The notes: generated from the letters alone by a model not told the origin. Positions 31,311 to 38,815 are shown, counted from the stretch's first letter. The stretch is 42,692 nt of DNA from Pseudorhodoplanes sinuspersici (GCA_945878025.1 CAMDXM010000005.1:1-42692), one strand, 5' to 3'. Translations and numbers: made by a program.

Positions 31311-32599
31311 GCATCGCGCCCAGACAATTCCTCGAAGACCTGTTCGAGAAGGCGATCGCCGCCGCGCATCCGTCTATGTGCCTGCCGCCGCTGCTGCCGG
31401 AGCCGCCGCCGGCCGGAAAATTGATCCTGCTCGCGGCAGGCAAGGCCGCGGGCTCGATGACCGAAATCGCCGAGCGGCATTATCTCGAAGAAAAACGCGT
31501 GCCGCGCGAGCGTCTCTCCGGCATCGCGGTCGCACGGCACGGTTATGGACGCCCGACCAAAGTGATCGACATGATCGAGGCCGGGCATCCGGTGCCCGAC
31601 CAGGCAAGCCTCAATTCGGCCGCGCGTGCGCTGGAACTCGCGAAATCCGCGACCGCGGACGATCTCGTGCTGGTGCTGATATCGGGCGGCGCATCGGCCA
31701 ACTGGATCGCGCCCGCCGCGGGTCTCGCGCTCGCGGAAAAACAGGCGGTCACGCGCGCGCTGCTGCGCTCGGGCGCGAATATCGGCGAGATCAACACGGT
31801 GCGCAAGCATCTGTCTCGCATCAAGGGCGGACGGCTCGCGCGCGCCGCTTCTCCCGCGCGCCTGGTCACGCTCGCGATCTCGGACGTGCCGGGCGACGAT
31901 CCCGACACCATCGGATCGGGCCCTACGGTTCCCGACCGCTCGACACTGGCCGACGCACGCGCCGTCGTCGCGCGCTTCAAGCTTGATTTGCCTGATAGTG
32001 TGCATCGCGCGCTCAACGATCCGGCCAACGAATCCCCGAAGCCCGACGATCCGGCTTTCGCCAACGCGCAATTCCATCTCGCCGCGCGCCCTTTGGACGC
32101 GTTCGAGGCGGCGCAGGCGAAAATCCGCATGGCGGGATACGAATGCTTTTTTCTCGGCGCCAATCTCGAAGGCGAGGCGCGCGAGGTCGCAACCGATCAG
32201 GCGCGAACGGCGAAGGTCCTGCGCGCGCAAGGCCGCCGCGCCGTGATCCTGTCGGGCGGCGAACTCACCGTGACCATCCGCGGCAGAGGCCGCGGCGGTC
32301 CGAACCAGGAATATGCGCTGGCGCTCGCGCTCGCGCTCGATGGCGAGACGGGCATTTATGCGCTGGCCGGCGACACCGACGGCACCGATGGCGGCGCGGG
32401 CTCAGCCGAAGACCCGGCCGGGGCGCGCGTGGATGGAGAGACCGTCGCCCGCGCCCGCGCGCTCGGCCTCGATCCGGCCTCGTTTCTTGCCGACAACAAC
32501 TCGACGGGCTTTTTCGGTCCGCTCGGCGATCTCCTCACCCCCGGTCCGACCTTCACGAATGTCAATGATTTCCGTGCCATACTGGTCGACAAGCCGTGA
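31307..32599 (+). CDS. gck: Glycerate 2-kinase (MOFRL family)
   Basis: This enzyme phosphorylates D-glycerate at C2 to 2-phosphoglycerate; older annotations call the family hydroxypyruvate reductase (TtuD). It is 430 aa. Recognisable parts are the N-terminal AAGKAAGSMTEIAE, LVLISGGASANWIAPA, the segment NTVRKHLSRIKGGRLA with its catalytic Lys, SDVPGDDPDTIGSGPT, and the MOFRL domain GGELTVTIRGRGRGGPNQEYALALAL...GDTDGTDG. The start is a GTG within GTGA overlapping the EamA stop. Its product is one step from PEP, the substrate of the pyruvate kinase encoded two genes on, which supports a shared lower-glycolysis or serine-cycle role. Confidence 0.95.
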   Translation: MSIAPRQFLEDLFEKAIAAAHPSMCLPPLLPEPPPAGKLILLAAGKAAGSMTEIAERHYLEEKRVPRERLSGIAVARHGYGRPTKVIDMIEAGHPVPDQASLNSAARALELAKSATADDLVLVLISGGASANWIAPAAGLALAEKQAVTRALLRSGANIGEINTVRKHLSRIKGGRLARAASPARLVTLAISDVPGDDPDTIGSGPTVPDRSTLADARAVVARFKLDLPDSVHRALNDPANESPKPDDPAFANAQFHLAARPLDAFEAAQAKIRMAGYECFFLGANLEGEAREVATDQARTAKVLRAQGRRAVILSGGELTVTIRGRGRGGPNQEYALALALALDGETGIYALAGDTDGTDGGAGSAEDPAGARVDGETVARARALGLDPASFLADNNSTGFFGPLGDLLTPGPTFTNVNDFRAILVDKP

Positions 32600-32645
32600 A
32601 TCGCGGGACGGCGTAAGTGCAAGAATTGCGATACGGGAATTCGAA

Positions 32646-33206
32646 TTGAAACTGCGCTGGCTGCATTCTCTTTTCCGATTTGATTGCCGCCGTGCCGCTT
32701 GCGCGCCTGGCGCGGCGATCCTCGCTTGCGCGGCGATGCTGACGGCCAGTCCGGCATTGGCCGATCTCCGGCTCTGCAACAATACCGGCGGCCGCGTCGG
32801 CATCGCCATCGGCTACAAGGACGGCGAAGGCTGGGTCACGGAAGGCTGGTGGAATCTCGCCGCGCGAAGTTGCGAGACCTTGCTGCGCGGCGGGCTGGTT
32901 GCGCGTTTCTATTACGTGTACGGCGTCGATTATGACCGCGGCGGCGAATGGTCGGGGCAGGCCTTCATGTGCACGCGCGACAAGGAATTCACCATTCGCG
33001 GCACGCAGGATTGTCTTGCGCGCGGCTTCGACCGCACCGGCTTTTTCGAGGTCGATACCGGAGAGCAGCGCACCTGGACCGTGCAGCTCACCGAAACCGG
33101 CGAACAGACGCCGCGCTCGCCGCTGCAGCCGGGCTCGCCGATGATCACGACGCCTCCGGCCGGCCGCCAGCAGCCTTCCCCCGCACCCGGAAACCCCGCA
33201 CGATGA
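32646..33206 (+). CDS. DUF1036 family exported protein
   Basis: The DUF1036 domain begins LRLCNNTGGRVGIAIGYKDGEGWVTEGWWNLAARSCETLL and continues FYYVYGVDYDRGGEWSGQAFMCTRDKEFTIRGTQDC, with four conserved cysteines that probably form disulfides in the periplasm. No ATG gives a full signal peptide; the in-frame TTG at 32646 with GGGA seven bases upstream does (KLRWLHSLFRF...MLTASPALA). The 186-aa product ends in a Pro-rich tail. The longer track ORF extends antisense-like through the kinase gene. It overlaps pyk by 4 nt (ATGA). Function is unknown. Confidence 0.85.
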   Translation: MKLRWLHSLFRFDCRRAACAPGAAILACAAMLTASPALADLRLCNNTGGRVGIAIGYKDGEGWVTEGWWNLAARSCETLLRGGLVARFYYVYGVDYDRGGEWSGQAFMCTRDKEFTIRGTQDCLARGFDRTGFFEVDTGEQRTWTVQLTETGEQTPRSPLQPGSPMITTPPAGRQQPSPAPGNPAR

Positions 33207-34639
33207 GACGCCTGCGCCGAACCAAGATCGTGGCCACGCTCGGGCCCGCCTCGTCGGAGCGCGCCATGATCGGCCGGCTGTTCCAGGCCGGCGCCGATGT
33301 GTTCCGCATCAACATGAGCCACACCTCGCATGACAAGATGCGCGAATTGATCGCGGCGATCCGCAGCATCGAAAAGGAATACGAGCGGCCGATCGGAATC
33401 CTGGTCGACCTGCAGGGGCCGAAATTGCGGCTCGGACAATTCGGCGGCGGCTTCGCCATGGTGAAGAAAGGCGACACATTCACGCTCGATTCCGACACGG
33501 CGATGGGCGACGTCACGCGCGTTCACTTGCCGCATCCGGAAATCCTGCAGGCCACGCAACCCGGCCAGACCTTGCTGCTCGATGACGGCAAGGTGCGTCT
33601 CACCGCGCTCGAATCGACCGGAAAGCGGCTGGTGACGCGCGTCGAAGTCGGCGGCAAATTGTCCGACCGCAAGGGCGTGAGCCTGCCGGAAACCGTGCTG
33701 CCCTTCTCCGCGCTCGCGCCCAAGGATCGCTCCGATCTCGAAGCCGCCCTCGACGCCGGCATTGACTGGATCGCGCTGTCCTTCATCCAGCGGCCCGAAG
33801 ACGTCGCGGAAGCCAAGAAGATCGCGCGCGGACGCGCCGCGGTCATGTCCAAGATCGAGAAGCCGCAGGCGGTGACCCGATTGGACGAGATCATGGACAT
33901 CTCGGATTCGCTGATGGTGGCGCGCGGCGATCTCGGCGTCGAATTGCCGCTCGAGAAAGTGCCGGGCATCCAGAAACAGATCACCCGCGCCGGGCGGCGC
34001 GCCGGCAAGCCGGTCATCGTCGCGACCCAGATGCTGGAATCGATGATCACAAGCCCGGTGCCGACCCGCGCGGAAGTCTCCGACGTCGCGACTGCGATTT
34101 TCGAGGGCGCCGACGCCATCATGCTTTCCGCCGAATCCGCCGCCGGCCAATATCCGGTCGAGGCGGTCGCGACGATGGACCGTATCGCGCAGGAGATCGA
34201 GTCCGATCCCACCTATCGCACCATCATTCAGGGCCAGCGCGCGGAGCCGGAAGCGACCGGCGCCGACGCCATTGCGGCGGCGACGCGCCAGATCGCCGAA
34301 ACGCTCGACCTCTCCGCCATCATCTGCTGGACCAGTTCCGGCGCGACCGGCCTGCGGGTCGCGCGCGAGCGCCCGGAGCCGCCGATCGTCGCCATCTCGC
34401 CCAACATCGCGACGGGCCGGAAATTATCGCTGGTCTGGGGCGTGCATTGCGTGGTCGCGGAAGACGCGCACGATCAGGACGACATGGTGGAGCGCGCCTG
34501 CCGGATCGCGTTCAAGGACGGTTTCGCCAAGGCGGGACGCCGCGTCATCATCGTCGCCGGCGTGCCGCTCGGAACGCCGGGCGCGACCAACATGGTGCGC
34601 ATCGCCTTTGTCGGATCGGATCTCGGCGAGCAGGCATAA
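33203..34639 (+). CDS. pyk: Pyruvate kinase
   Basis: It converts PEP and ADP to pyruvate and ATP. The start is the ATG at 33203 (MRRLRRTKIVATLGPASS), overlapping the DUF1036 stop by 4 nt, and gives 478 aa, the normal size; the track ORF start at 32948 lies inside DUF1036. Motifs are KIVATLGPAS, FRINMSHTSHDKM, DLQGPKLRLGQF, the active-site signature AAVMSKIEKPQAV, EVSDVATAIFEGADAIMLSAESAAGQYPVEAVATM, and the C-terminal domain SGATGLRVARERPEPPIVAISP. It ends at a palindromic repeat that may terminate the transcript. Confidence 0.98.
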   Translation: MRRLRRTKIVATLGPASSERAMIGRLFQAGADVFRINMSHTSHDKMRELIAAIRSIEKEYERPIGILVDLQGPKLRLGQFGGGFAMVKKGDTFTLDSDTAMGDVTRVHLPHPEILQATQPGQTLLLDDGKVRLTALESTGKRLVTRVEVGGKLSDRKGVSLPETVLPFSALAPKDRSDLEAALDAGIDWIALSFIQRPEDVAEAKKIARGRAAVMSKIEKPQAVTRLDEIMDISDSLMVARGDLGVELPLEKVPGIQKQITRAGRRAGKPVIVATQMLESMITSPVPTRAEVSDVATAIFEGADAIMLSAESAAGQYPVEAVATMDRIAQEIESDPTYRTIIQGQRAEPEATGADAIAAATRQIAETLDLSAIICWTSSGATGLRVARERPEPPIVAISPNIATGRKLSLVWGVHCVVAEDAHDQDDMVERACRIAFKDGFAKAGRRVIIVAGVPLGTPGATNMVRIAFVGSDLGEQA

Positions 34640-34706
34640 GCGCAATCCGGCGAAAGCCTGCCCGGACCTGATCCGGGGTGGGAACCGGTTCGCCGCAAGA
34701 TTGCGC
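34640..34706. repeat. Composite repeat after pyk: one element nested in another
   Basis: The outer arms GCGCAATCCGGCGAA and TTCGCCGCAAGATTGCGC belong to the Rhizobiales-type element AATCCGGNAAAGTGGNAACCGGTTTNCCG seen at 42181. Here about 22 nt (CCTGCCCGGACCTGATCCGG...) separate GGCGAAAG from TGGGAACCGG. That insert itself looks like half of a different palindromic family. It starts at the base after the pyk stop. Confidence 0.6.
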
Positions 34707-34744
34707 GACAAAAAAGAATGAAAGCGCAGCGCGATCGAACCGCC

Positions 34745-35362
34745 TCAGATGTCGCGGCCTTCGACCTTCTCGGTCAGGGTCTTGATCAGATCCGGCACGC
34801 GCGGCAGCCGCGGATGGATCGCCAGCGCTTTACGATAAATCTCGAGCGCGCGCTTGTCGTCGCCGAGATCCTGCATGATGAGGCCGAGACCGGCGAGCGC
34901 GCCGAAATGGCGCGGCTCGCGCGCCAGCACCTGCCGGATGTCGGAGAGCGAACGTTCGTATTCCTTCTTCATGTAATAGGCGGTCGCGCGCCGGTTCCAG
35001 GCTTCGGTGTAATCGGGTTTGAGCTGGACAATCGAATCGAGCAGCTTGATGGCGAGGTCGAGATTCTCGCCGTCCATCGCCATCTTCACGCGGGTCATGA
35101 GAAGATTGGTGGTGTCGCTCTTGGACACCAGCCACAGCGCCCAGATGCGCTCCTCGATCGATTTGGAACTGTCCGCGTCGGGCGCGACCTTGAGCGCGCC
35201 GAACAGGAAATCGAGATTATTGGTGCGGTCGCCGCGCTGCAGGCGTGGCAGCTTTTTCGGCGCCTCGACCCAGCTGCCGGGTTCTGACACGGCCGGCCCG
35301 GCCGGAACGAGGATCGCTCCGCAGAGAGCGATTGCTGCAAGAAGACGGAATCGCAGGCTCAT
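34745..35362 (-). CDS. Exported TPR-repeat protein
   Basis: The start is the ATG at 35362 (MSLRFRLLAAIALCGAILVPAGPAVS), an N-terminal signal peptide; the ATG two codons upstream is an alternative. The 205-aa product has at least three tetratricopeptide repeats: MDGENLDLAIKLLDSIVQLKPDYTEAWNRRATAYYMKKEYERSLSDIRQVLAREPRHFGALAGLGLIMQDLGDDKRALEIYRKALAIHPRL. It is probably periplasmic and mediates protein contacts. The family is common next to pyk and rpmJ in Bradyrhizobiaceae (from memory). The specific partner is unknown. Confidence 0.9.
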   Translation of the reverse strand: MSLRFRLLAAIALCGAILVPAGPAVSEPGSWVEAPKKLPRLQRGDRTNNLDFLFGALKVAPDADSSKSIEERIWALWLVSKSDTTNLLMTRVKMAMDGENLDLAIKLLDSIVQLKPDYTEAWNRRATAYYMKKEYERSLSDIRQVLAREPRHFGALAGLGLIMQDLGDDKRALEIYRKALAIHPRLPRVPDLIKTLTEKVEGRDI

Positions 35363-35476
35363 ATGCATAGTCTGGCGCGCACCCGGCGCACCAGCAAGGT
35401 CAAAAGCGCATCACAATCCTGCGAAAAATGATGGTTTTCCAGCCAGAACCCCATGACGGGGGGCGGAAGCGGCAAA

Positions 35477-35602
35477 CTAGCCTTGGCGGGCCTTGAAACG
35501 CTTCTGGGTCTTGTTGATGACATAGACCCGACCCTTGCGGCGGACCAGACGGTTGTCGCGATGCCGACCACGCAGGGACTTCAGGGAATTGCGGACTTTC
35601 AT
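35477..35602 (-). CDS. rpmJ: 50S ribosomal protein L36
   Basis: The minus strand from the ATG at 35602 to the TAG at 35477 encodes 41 aa beginning [17 protein letters not shown] and ending KRFKARQG. This is the alphaproteobacterial bL36 of the type lacking the zinc cysteines: no Cys is present where C+ paralogs have CxxC. It is too short for the ORF track. An AAGG site lies eight bases upstream of the start. It lies alone between the TPR gene and the Cys-rich protein genes. Confidence 0.95.
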   Translation of the reverse strand: MKVRNSLKSLRGRHRDNRLVRRKGRVYVINKTQKRFKARQG

Positions 35603-35726
35603 GGCGTAACCTTCAAGTTTCGCGCCGAAAACAGCGGAATGTGCCGGGAATTGCGGCGGAAACTAATTGCCGGGGTATGGCAAGTCAACGCCGAAGCTCC
35701 TGCAATATAAACGGCAAGGAAACGGC

Positions 35727-35757
35727 AAGAAAAAGCCCCGCTCCGGAGAGCGGGGCT
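35727..35757 (-). terminator. Terminator downstream of the Cys-rich protein gene
   Basis: AGCCCCGCTC / GAGCGGGGCT form a perfect 10-bp stem with a four-base loop, followed on the minus strand by TTTTCTT. It lies about 50 nt after the stop of the gene at 35805-36041. Confidence 0.85.
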
Positions 35758-35804
35758 CGCTGTTTCGCTCCCTGCGCCGTCCTCCGCGGACGGCTGAGGG
35801 CCCT

Positions 35805-36041
35805 TTAGCCCTTCGGGCAGAAGGGTTCGACGCACACCATCAGCGACGGGTACCACTTCCCGTCGAGGCCGCACCAGCTCATCTTGCACAGGCCGCCGGC
35901 GCAGGCGCCGGTCGTGTATTTCGGCGCGACGCAAGTCGCGGGCGCCGCTTTCTTCTTGGCCGCGAAGGACGGCGTCGAGAAGGACACAGCCGTGGCCGCA
36001 ACCGCGGCAACGAGCACGAATTTCGAGATCGTCTTCAACAT
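35805..36041 (-). CDS. Small secreted Cys-rich protein, paralog 1
   Basis: The start is the ATG at 36041 with a GGGGAG site seven bases upstream, giving 78 aa; the track ORF adds 31 unlikely residues. A signal peptide (MLKTISKFVLVAAVAATAVSFSTPSFA) is followed by AKKKAAPA and then a 50-residue domain with six cysteines (ATCVAPKYTTGACAGGLCKMSWCG...MVCVEPFCPKG). The cysteines should form disulfides in the periplasm. A second, related gene lies 175 nt upstream in the same direction. I do not recognise a named family. Confidence 0.8.
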   Translation of the reverse strand: MLKTISKFVLVAAVAATAVSFSTPSFAAKKKAAPATCVAPKYTTGACAGGLCKMSWCGLDGKWYPSLMVCVEPFCPKG

Positions 36042-36125
36042 GGAATAGCTCCCCGCTTCATTGCAAAACCCGGTTGCAAAGAATTGCATAATGGCCTTTG
36101 CGCGACAAGCCGATCGGGGCCGCAC

Positions 36126-36148
36126 TCCAGCCAAAACGCTTGGCTGGA
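36126..36148. terminator. Hairpin between the two Cys-rich genes
   Basis: TCCAGCCAA and TTGGCTGGA are perfect 9-bp arms around a five-base loop. It lies between the two paralogous genes. There is no T-run, so it may be a processing or pausing site rather than a terminator. Confidence 0.45.
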
Positions 36149-36215
36149 ATGCAGCTTAAGGACCGTTCAGGAATCGCGTTCCGAAATTTCCGGCGCAGGA
36201 CGATCAGTCAACGCT

Positions 36216-36476
36216 TCAGCATTTGGGCGGACAAAATGTGCTGCCCTCGAAGCAGAAGCCGAGCGTCGGCGTCATGGTTCCGCTGCTGCTGCAGACTTGG
36301 ACGTTGCACCATTTCGCGGCATTGCATGGGCCGGTGCAAAGAGCGCCTGCCGTGCAGGCCGGTTTCGCCGCCGCTTTCTTCTTCGCGGCGAAGGCCGGCT
36401 GCGACGCGATCAGGGTGAGCGCGGCAATGGCGGCCGCGAGCGAGACGATTGCGATCAGTCTGGTCATTCCGGTCAT
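36216..36476 (-). CDS. Small secreted Cys-rich protein, paralog 2
   Basis: The 86-aa product has the same build as paralog 1: signal peptide (MTRLIAIVSLAAAIAALTLIASQPAFA), an AKKKAAAK linker, then a short domain with eight cysteines (ACTAGALCTGPCNAAKWCNVQVC...GFCFEGSTFCPPKC). The shared C-x(n)-GxC/K-W-C-G/N pattern and the identical linker show common origin. The start may be the ATG at 36476 or 36467. A 16-bp perfect palindrome (CGGATCGATCGATCCG) lies 18 nt upstream of it. Function is unknown; the pair could be envelope structural or metal-binding peptides. Confidence 0.8.
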   Translation of the reverse strand: MTGMTRLIAIVSLAAAIAALTLIASQPAFAAKKKAAAKPACTAGALCTGPCNAAKWCNVQVCSSSGTMTPTLGFCFEGSTFCPPKC

Positions 36477-36493
36477 TGGGTTGGCTCCCCGTA

Positions 36494-36509
36494 CGGATCG
36501 ATCGATCCG
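36494..36509. promoter_or_regulatory. 16-bp palindrome upstream of Cys-rich paralog 2
   Basis: CGGATCGATCGATCCG is perfectly self-complementary and made of GATC repeats. It lies just upstream of the start of the gene at 36216-36476, in its 5' untranslated region or promoter. No regulator is assigned. Confidence 0.4.
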
Positions 36510-36595
36510 ATTCCGGAAGAATTACATGGCGAAAAAGCGCCCACAAGAAGCGGGCGGCCGCGCTCGGATTTGCGAGGATTACGGCGGGGTTCAAA

Positions 36596-36670
36596 TGGTG
36601 GGCGCGACAGGGATCGAACCTGTGACCCCCTCCATGTCAAGGAGGTGCTCTCCCGCTGAGCTACGCGCCC
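36596..36670 (-). tRNA. tRNA-Val(GAC)
   Basis: On the minus strand the acceptor stem GGGCGCG pairs with CGCGCCC. The D-arm is GCTCAGCGGGAGAGC. The anticodon stem CCTCC / GGAGG encloses TTGACAT with anticodon GAC, and the T-arm ACAGGTTCGATCCCTGT is canonical. The discriminator A is followed by an encoded CCA. No introns or truncation are seen. Confidence 0.97.
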
Positions 36671-36777
36671 GGTCCATTCGAGAACGGCCCCTATATCGGC
36701 TCTGGCGGGCCGAGGCAAGAATAGGCCGTAACGTCATCCGCCTGGCGAGCATATTCCCGGCCGGAACCGGCCAAGTC

Positions 36778-37149
36778 CTAGGCGGCCAGCAATTTCTGCA
36801 CTTCGTTGACGAGGTCGCGCAGATGCACCGGCTTGGACAGAACCTTGGCGTGCTTGGGCGCCGCGGAATCGGCATTCAGCGCAACGGCGGCGAAGCCGGT
36901 AATGAACATGATCTTGATATCGGGATCGAGTTCGGACGCGCGGCGGGCGAGTTCGATGCCATCCATCTCCGGCATGACAATGTCAGTGAGCAGGAGTTCG
37001 AACGGTTCCTCGCGCAGACGCTGATAGGCCGACAAGCCGTTGTCGTAGGACACGACCTCGAAGCCGGCATTCTGCAACGCCTTGACGAGGAAGCGGCGCA
37101 TATCGTTGTCGTCTTCGGCGAGCAGGATTTTCGGCAATTCTTCGTTCAT
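36778..37149 (-). CDS. cpdR: Single-domain response regulator CpdR
   Basis: CpdR controls ClpXP-dependent proteolysis of cell-cycle regulators and is phosphorylated through the CckA-ChpT phosphorelay. The 123-aa protein is a lone receiver domain: acidic pocket LLAEDDNDMRRFLVKAL, phosphoacceptor Asp56 in LLLTDIVMPEMDGIELARRA, MFITGFAAVAL, and the Lys in VLSKPVHLRDLVNEVQKLLAA. The segments DNDMRRFLVKAL and TGFAAVAL are characteristic of Hyphomicrobiales CpdR. It ends in Ala-Ala. It is divergent from an N-formylglutamate amidohydrolase gene, an arrangement I recall from related genomes. Confidence 0.93.
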   Translation of the reverse strand: MNEELPKILLAEDDNDMRRFLVKALQNAGFEVVSYDNGLSAYQRLREEPFELLLTDIVMPEMDGIELARRASELDPDIKIMFITGFAAVALNADSAAPKHAKVLSKPVHLRDLVNEVQKLLAA

Positions 37150-37541
37150 CGGGCGACTATCTCACTCTACGCGCTAACGTCCCGTTACGGCTCGTGCCGG
37201 CCGAAAGACCTTAAGGCACGGCGCCGGACGTCCCGGCGAAAGCCTTCATTGCACTGTCGGAAGGACCCCCAAATCCCTCAAGGTCAACGTCCCTCAAGGT
37301 CGAATTCCCATTAGCCCGATGGCCGGTAAATAACGGGTGAAAACCGGGCCCTAAAGCCCGAAACTTCCACCCACATGGACAATCGGAGCCATAAAGGGAT
37401 AGTGCATCTTATATGAGGTCTGCGCTAGCGTCCCGAATCCGGACTTTGCCCGATCTCGCGGCGCCATCGGCGGCGAATTCCGGATTCCAAGACACAGCGG
37501 CAACGCCATGATTCCAGTGTGGTTTTAGCTCAAGCAGCGCG
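37150..37541. other. Divergent intergenic region of cpdR and N-formylglutamate amidohydrolase
   Basis: The 392 nt hold no ORF with a credible start. Visible features are a 12-bp direct repeat TCCCTCAAGGTC at 37274-37285 and 37290-37301, a small hairpin (CGGGC / GCCCG) near 37345, an inverted repeat GAATCCGGA / TCCGGATTC at 37435-37443 and 37479-37487, and three GANTC sites between 37435 and 37514. I see no full CtrA box here. Confidence 0.6.
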
Positions 37542-38426
37542 ATGAACACGGACGAAGAGCTCAATCCCCCCTTCGACGTCCTGGAGCCGGCGCATTGGCG
37601 CGGCCCGGTCCTGTTCAATTCGCCGCATAGCGGGCGGATCTATCCGCGCGAATTCCTTGCCGCGTCGCGGCTCGATCTTCCGACGCTGCGGCGTTCCGAG
37701 GATACCTTCGTCGACGAACTCGTCGCCGGCGTCGTGGAGCGCGGCTATCCGCTCATGCGCGCGCATTTCCCGCGCTGCTATGTCGACGTCAACCGCGAGC
37801 CTTACGAACTCGATCCGCGCATGTTCAACGGCCGCCTGCCCTCGTTCGCCAATACGCGCTCGATGCGCGTCGCGGGCGGGCTCGGCACCGTGGCGCGCGT
37901 CGTCGGCGACGCGCAGGAAATCTACGATCAGCGTATTTCCATCGACGACGCCCTGCAGCGCATCGAAAGTCTTTACAAACCCTATCATCGCGCGCTGCGC
38001 CGGCTGTTCGGACAGATCTACAAGGACTTCGGATCCGCGATCCTGATCGATTGCCACTCGATGCCGTCGGCCACCGCCTCGCGCGACGACCGCCCGCGCG
38101 CCGACGTCGTCCTGGGCGACCGCTACGGCACGTCCTGCGTCGCCACCGTGTCGGAGGCGGTGGAGGACACGTTGCGCCAGCTCGGCTACGCGGTCAGCCG
38201 CAACAAGCCTTATGCCGGCGGCTTCATTACCGAGCATTACGGCAATCCGGGCTCCGGCCTGCATGCCATCCAGCTCGAGATCAACCGCGCGATCTATATG
38301 GACGAGAAGCGCTACGAACGCGGAGCCGATTTCGAGCGCGTCGCGGCCGATCTCGAGACCCTGGCCGACCGCGTGGCGGAGATCCCGGCCGAGGAATTGC
38401 GCCCTTACCGCTCGGCGGCCGAATAG
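37542..38426 (+). CDS. N-formylglutamate amidohydrolase family protein
   Basis: This is a zinc hydrolase that releases formate from N-formyl-L-glutamate, the last step of one histidine degradation route; several paralogs have other roles. It is 294 aa. The family pattern is visible in VLFNSPHSGRIYPREFL, DTFVDELV, RCYVDVNREPYELDPRMF, ILIDCHSMPS, GDRYGTSC and GNPGSGLHAIQLEINRAIYMDE. The metal ligands should be the His in SPHSG and DCHSM and the Glu/Asp nearby. No other hut genes are adjacent, so a role in histidine use is not supported by context. Confidence 0.93.
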   Translation: MNTDEELNPPFDVLEPAHWRGPVLFNSPHSGRIYPREFLAASRLDLPTLRRSEDTFVDELVAGVVERGYPLMRAHFPRCYVDVNREPYELDPRMFNGRLPSFANTRSMRVAGGLGTVARVVGDAQEIYDQRISIDDALQRIESLYKPYHRALRRLFGQIYKDFGSAILIDCHSMPSATASRDDRPRADVVLGDRYGTSCVATVSEAVEDTLRQLGYAVSRNKPYAGGFITEHYGNPGSGLHAIQLEINRAIYMDEKRYERGADFERVAADLETLADRVAEIPAEELRPYRSAAE

Positions 38427-38601
38427 GCTCCGCGATCCGTTTTCTGCCTGCCTTATGCTGCATAGCAGCATCGCATTTCATGCAACCCGGCCGCCAGGCT
38501 TGAGCGGGGCGGATGAAGATTCGGCTTGGAGGGCGGCCGGCCGCGCCAGGCTCTTTCAGCGTCATGCCCGCCAGCAAGCCCGCAAACGTTGAAAAACCCA
38601 A

Positions 38602-38694
38602 GAAAAAAGGGCCGCTTGCAGAGCAAGCGGCCCAAGTCTAGGGAGGAAACGCCCAAGGAGGGCGGCGGGAATGAGCGAAGCTCATTGCCGCGCT
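38602..38694 (-). ncRNA. Candidate suhB/MmgR (alpha-r8) type small RNA
   Basis: The minus-strand RNA of about 90 nt would fold as hairpin 1 (AATGAGC-TTC-GCTCATT), hairpin 2 (CGCCC-TCCTT-GGGCG) with an anti-SD loop, an unpaired segment TTTCCTCCCTAGACTT with a second CCUCC motif, and a terminator (GGGCCGCTTGC / GCAAGCGGCCC, TTTTTT). The order CCUCC loop, GGGCGUUUCCUCCC, terminator is what I recall of the alphaproteobacterial suhB RNA family, of which Sinorhizobium MmgR is a member. MmgR limits polyhydroxybutyrate. A promoter lies directly upstream. No protein can be read from it. Confidence 0.65.
38603..38633 (-). terminator. Terminator of the suhB-like sRNA
   Basis: A perfect 11-bp stem GGGCCGCTTGC / GCAAGCGGCCC with a three-base loop is followed by TTTTTT on the minus strand. 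This is the strongest intrinsic terminator in the window. Confidence 0.9.
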
Positions 38695-38699
38695 GCAGC

Positions 38700-38728
38700 A
38701 ATATCGCATCGCGCCGCACAAAAAGCAA
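38700..38728 (-). promoter_or_regulatory. Promoter of the suhB-like sRNA
   Basis: On the minus strand TTGCTT (38728-38723) and GATATT (38705-38700) are separated by exactly 17 nt. The predicted start near 38693 coincides with the base of hairpin 1 of the sRNA. Confidence 0.55.
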
Positions 38729-38788
38729 GAGGGTATGTCAGTGAGCCTGACCTATCCACAGGGCTAACAATCCGGCCTGCGTCCGCTC

Positions 38789-38815
38789 TTCTCCCTCTCC
38801 GCGCAAGCCGGGAGA
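38789..38815. repeat. Short hairpin of the CCCTCTCC...GGGAGAGG type
   Basis: CTCTCC and GGAGAG flank a short GC loop just after the end of the MFS gene. It looks like half of the BIME-like family at 6652 and 13254 and may act as a terminator for the MFS gene. Confidence 0.45.
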
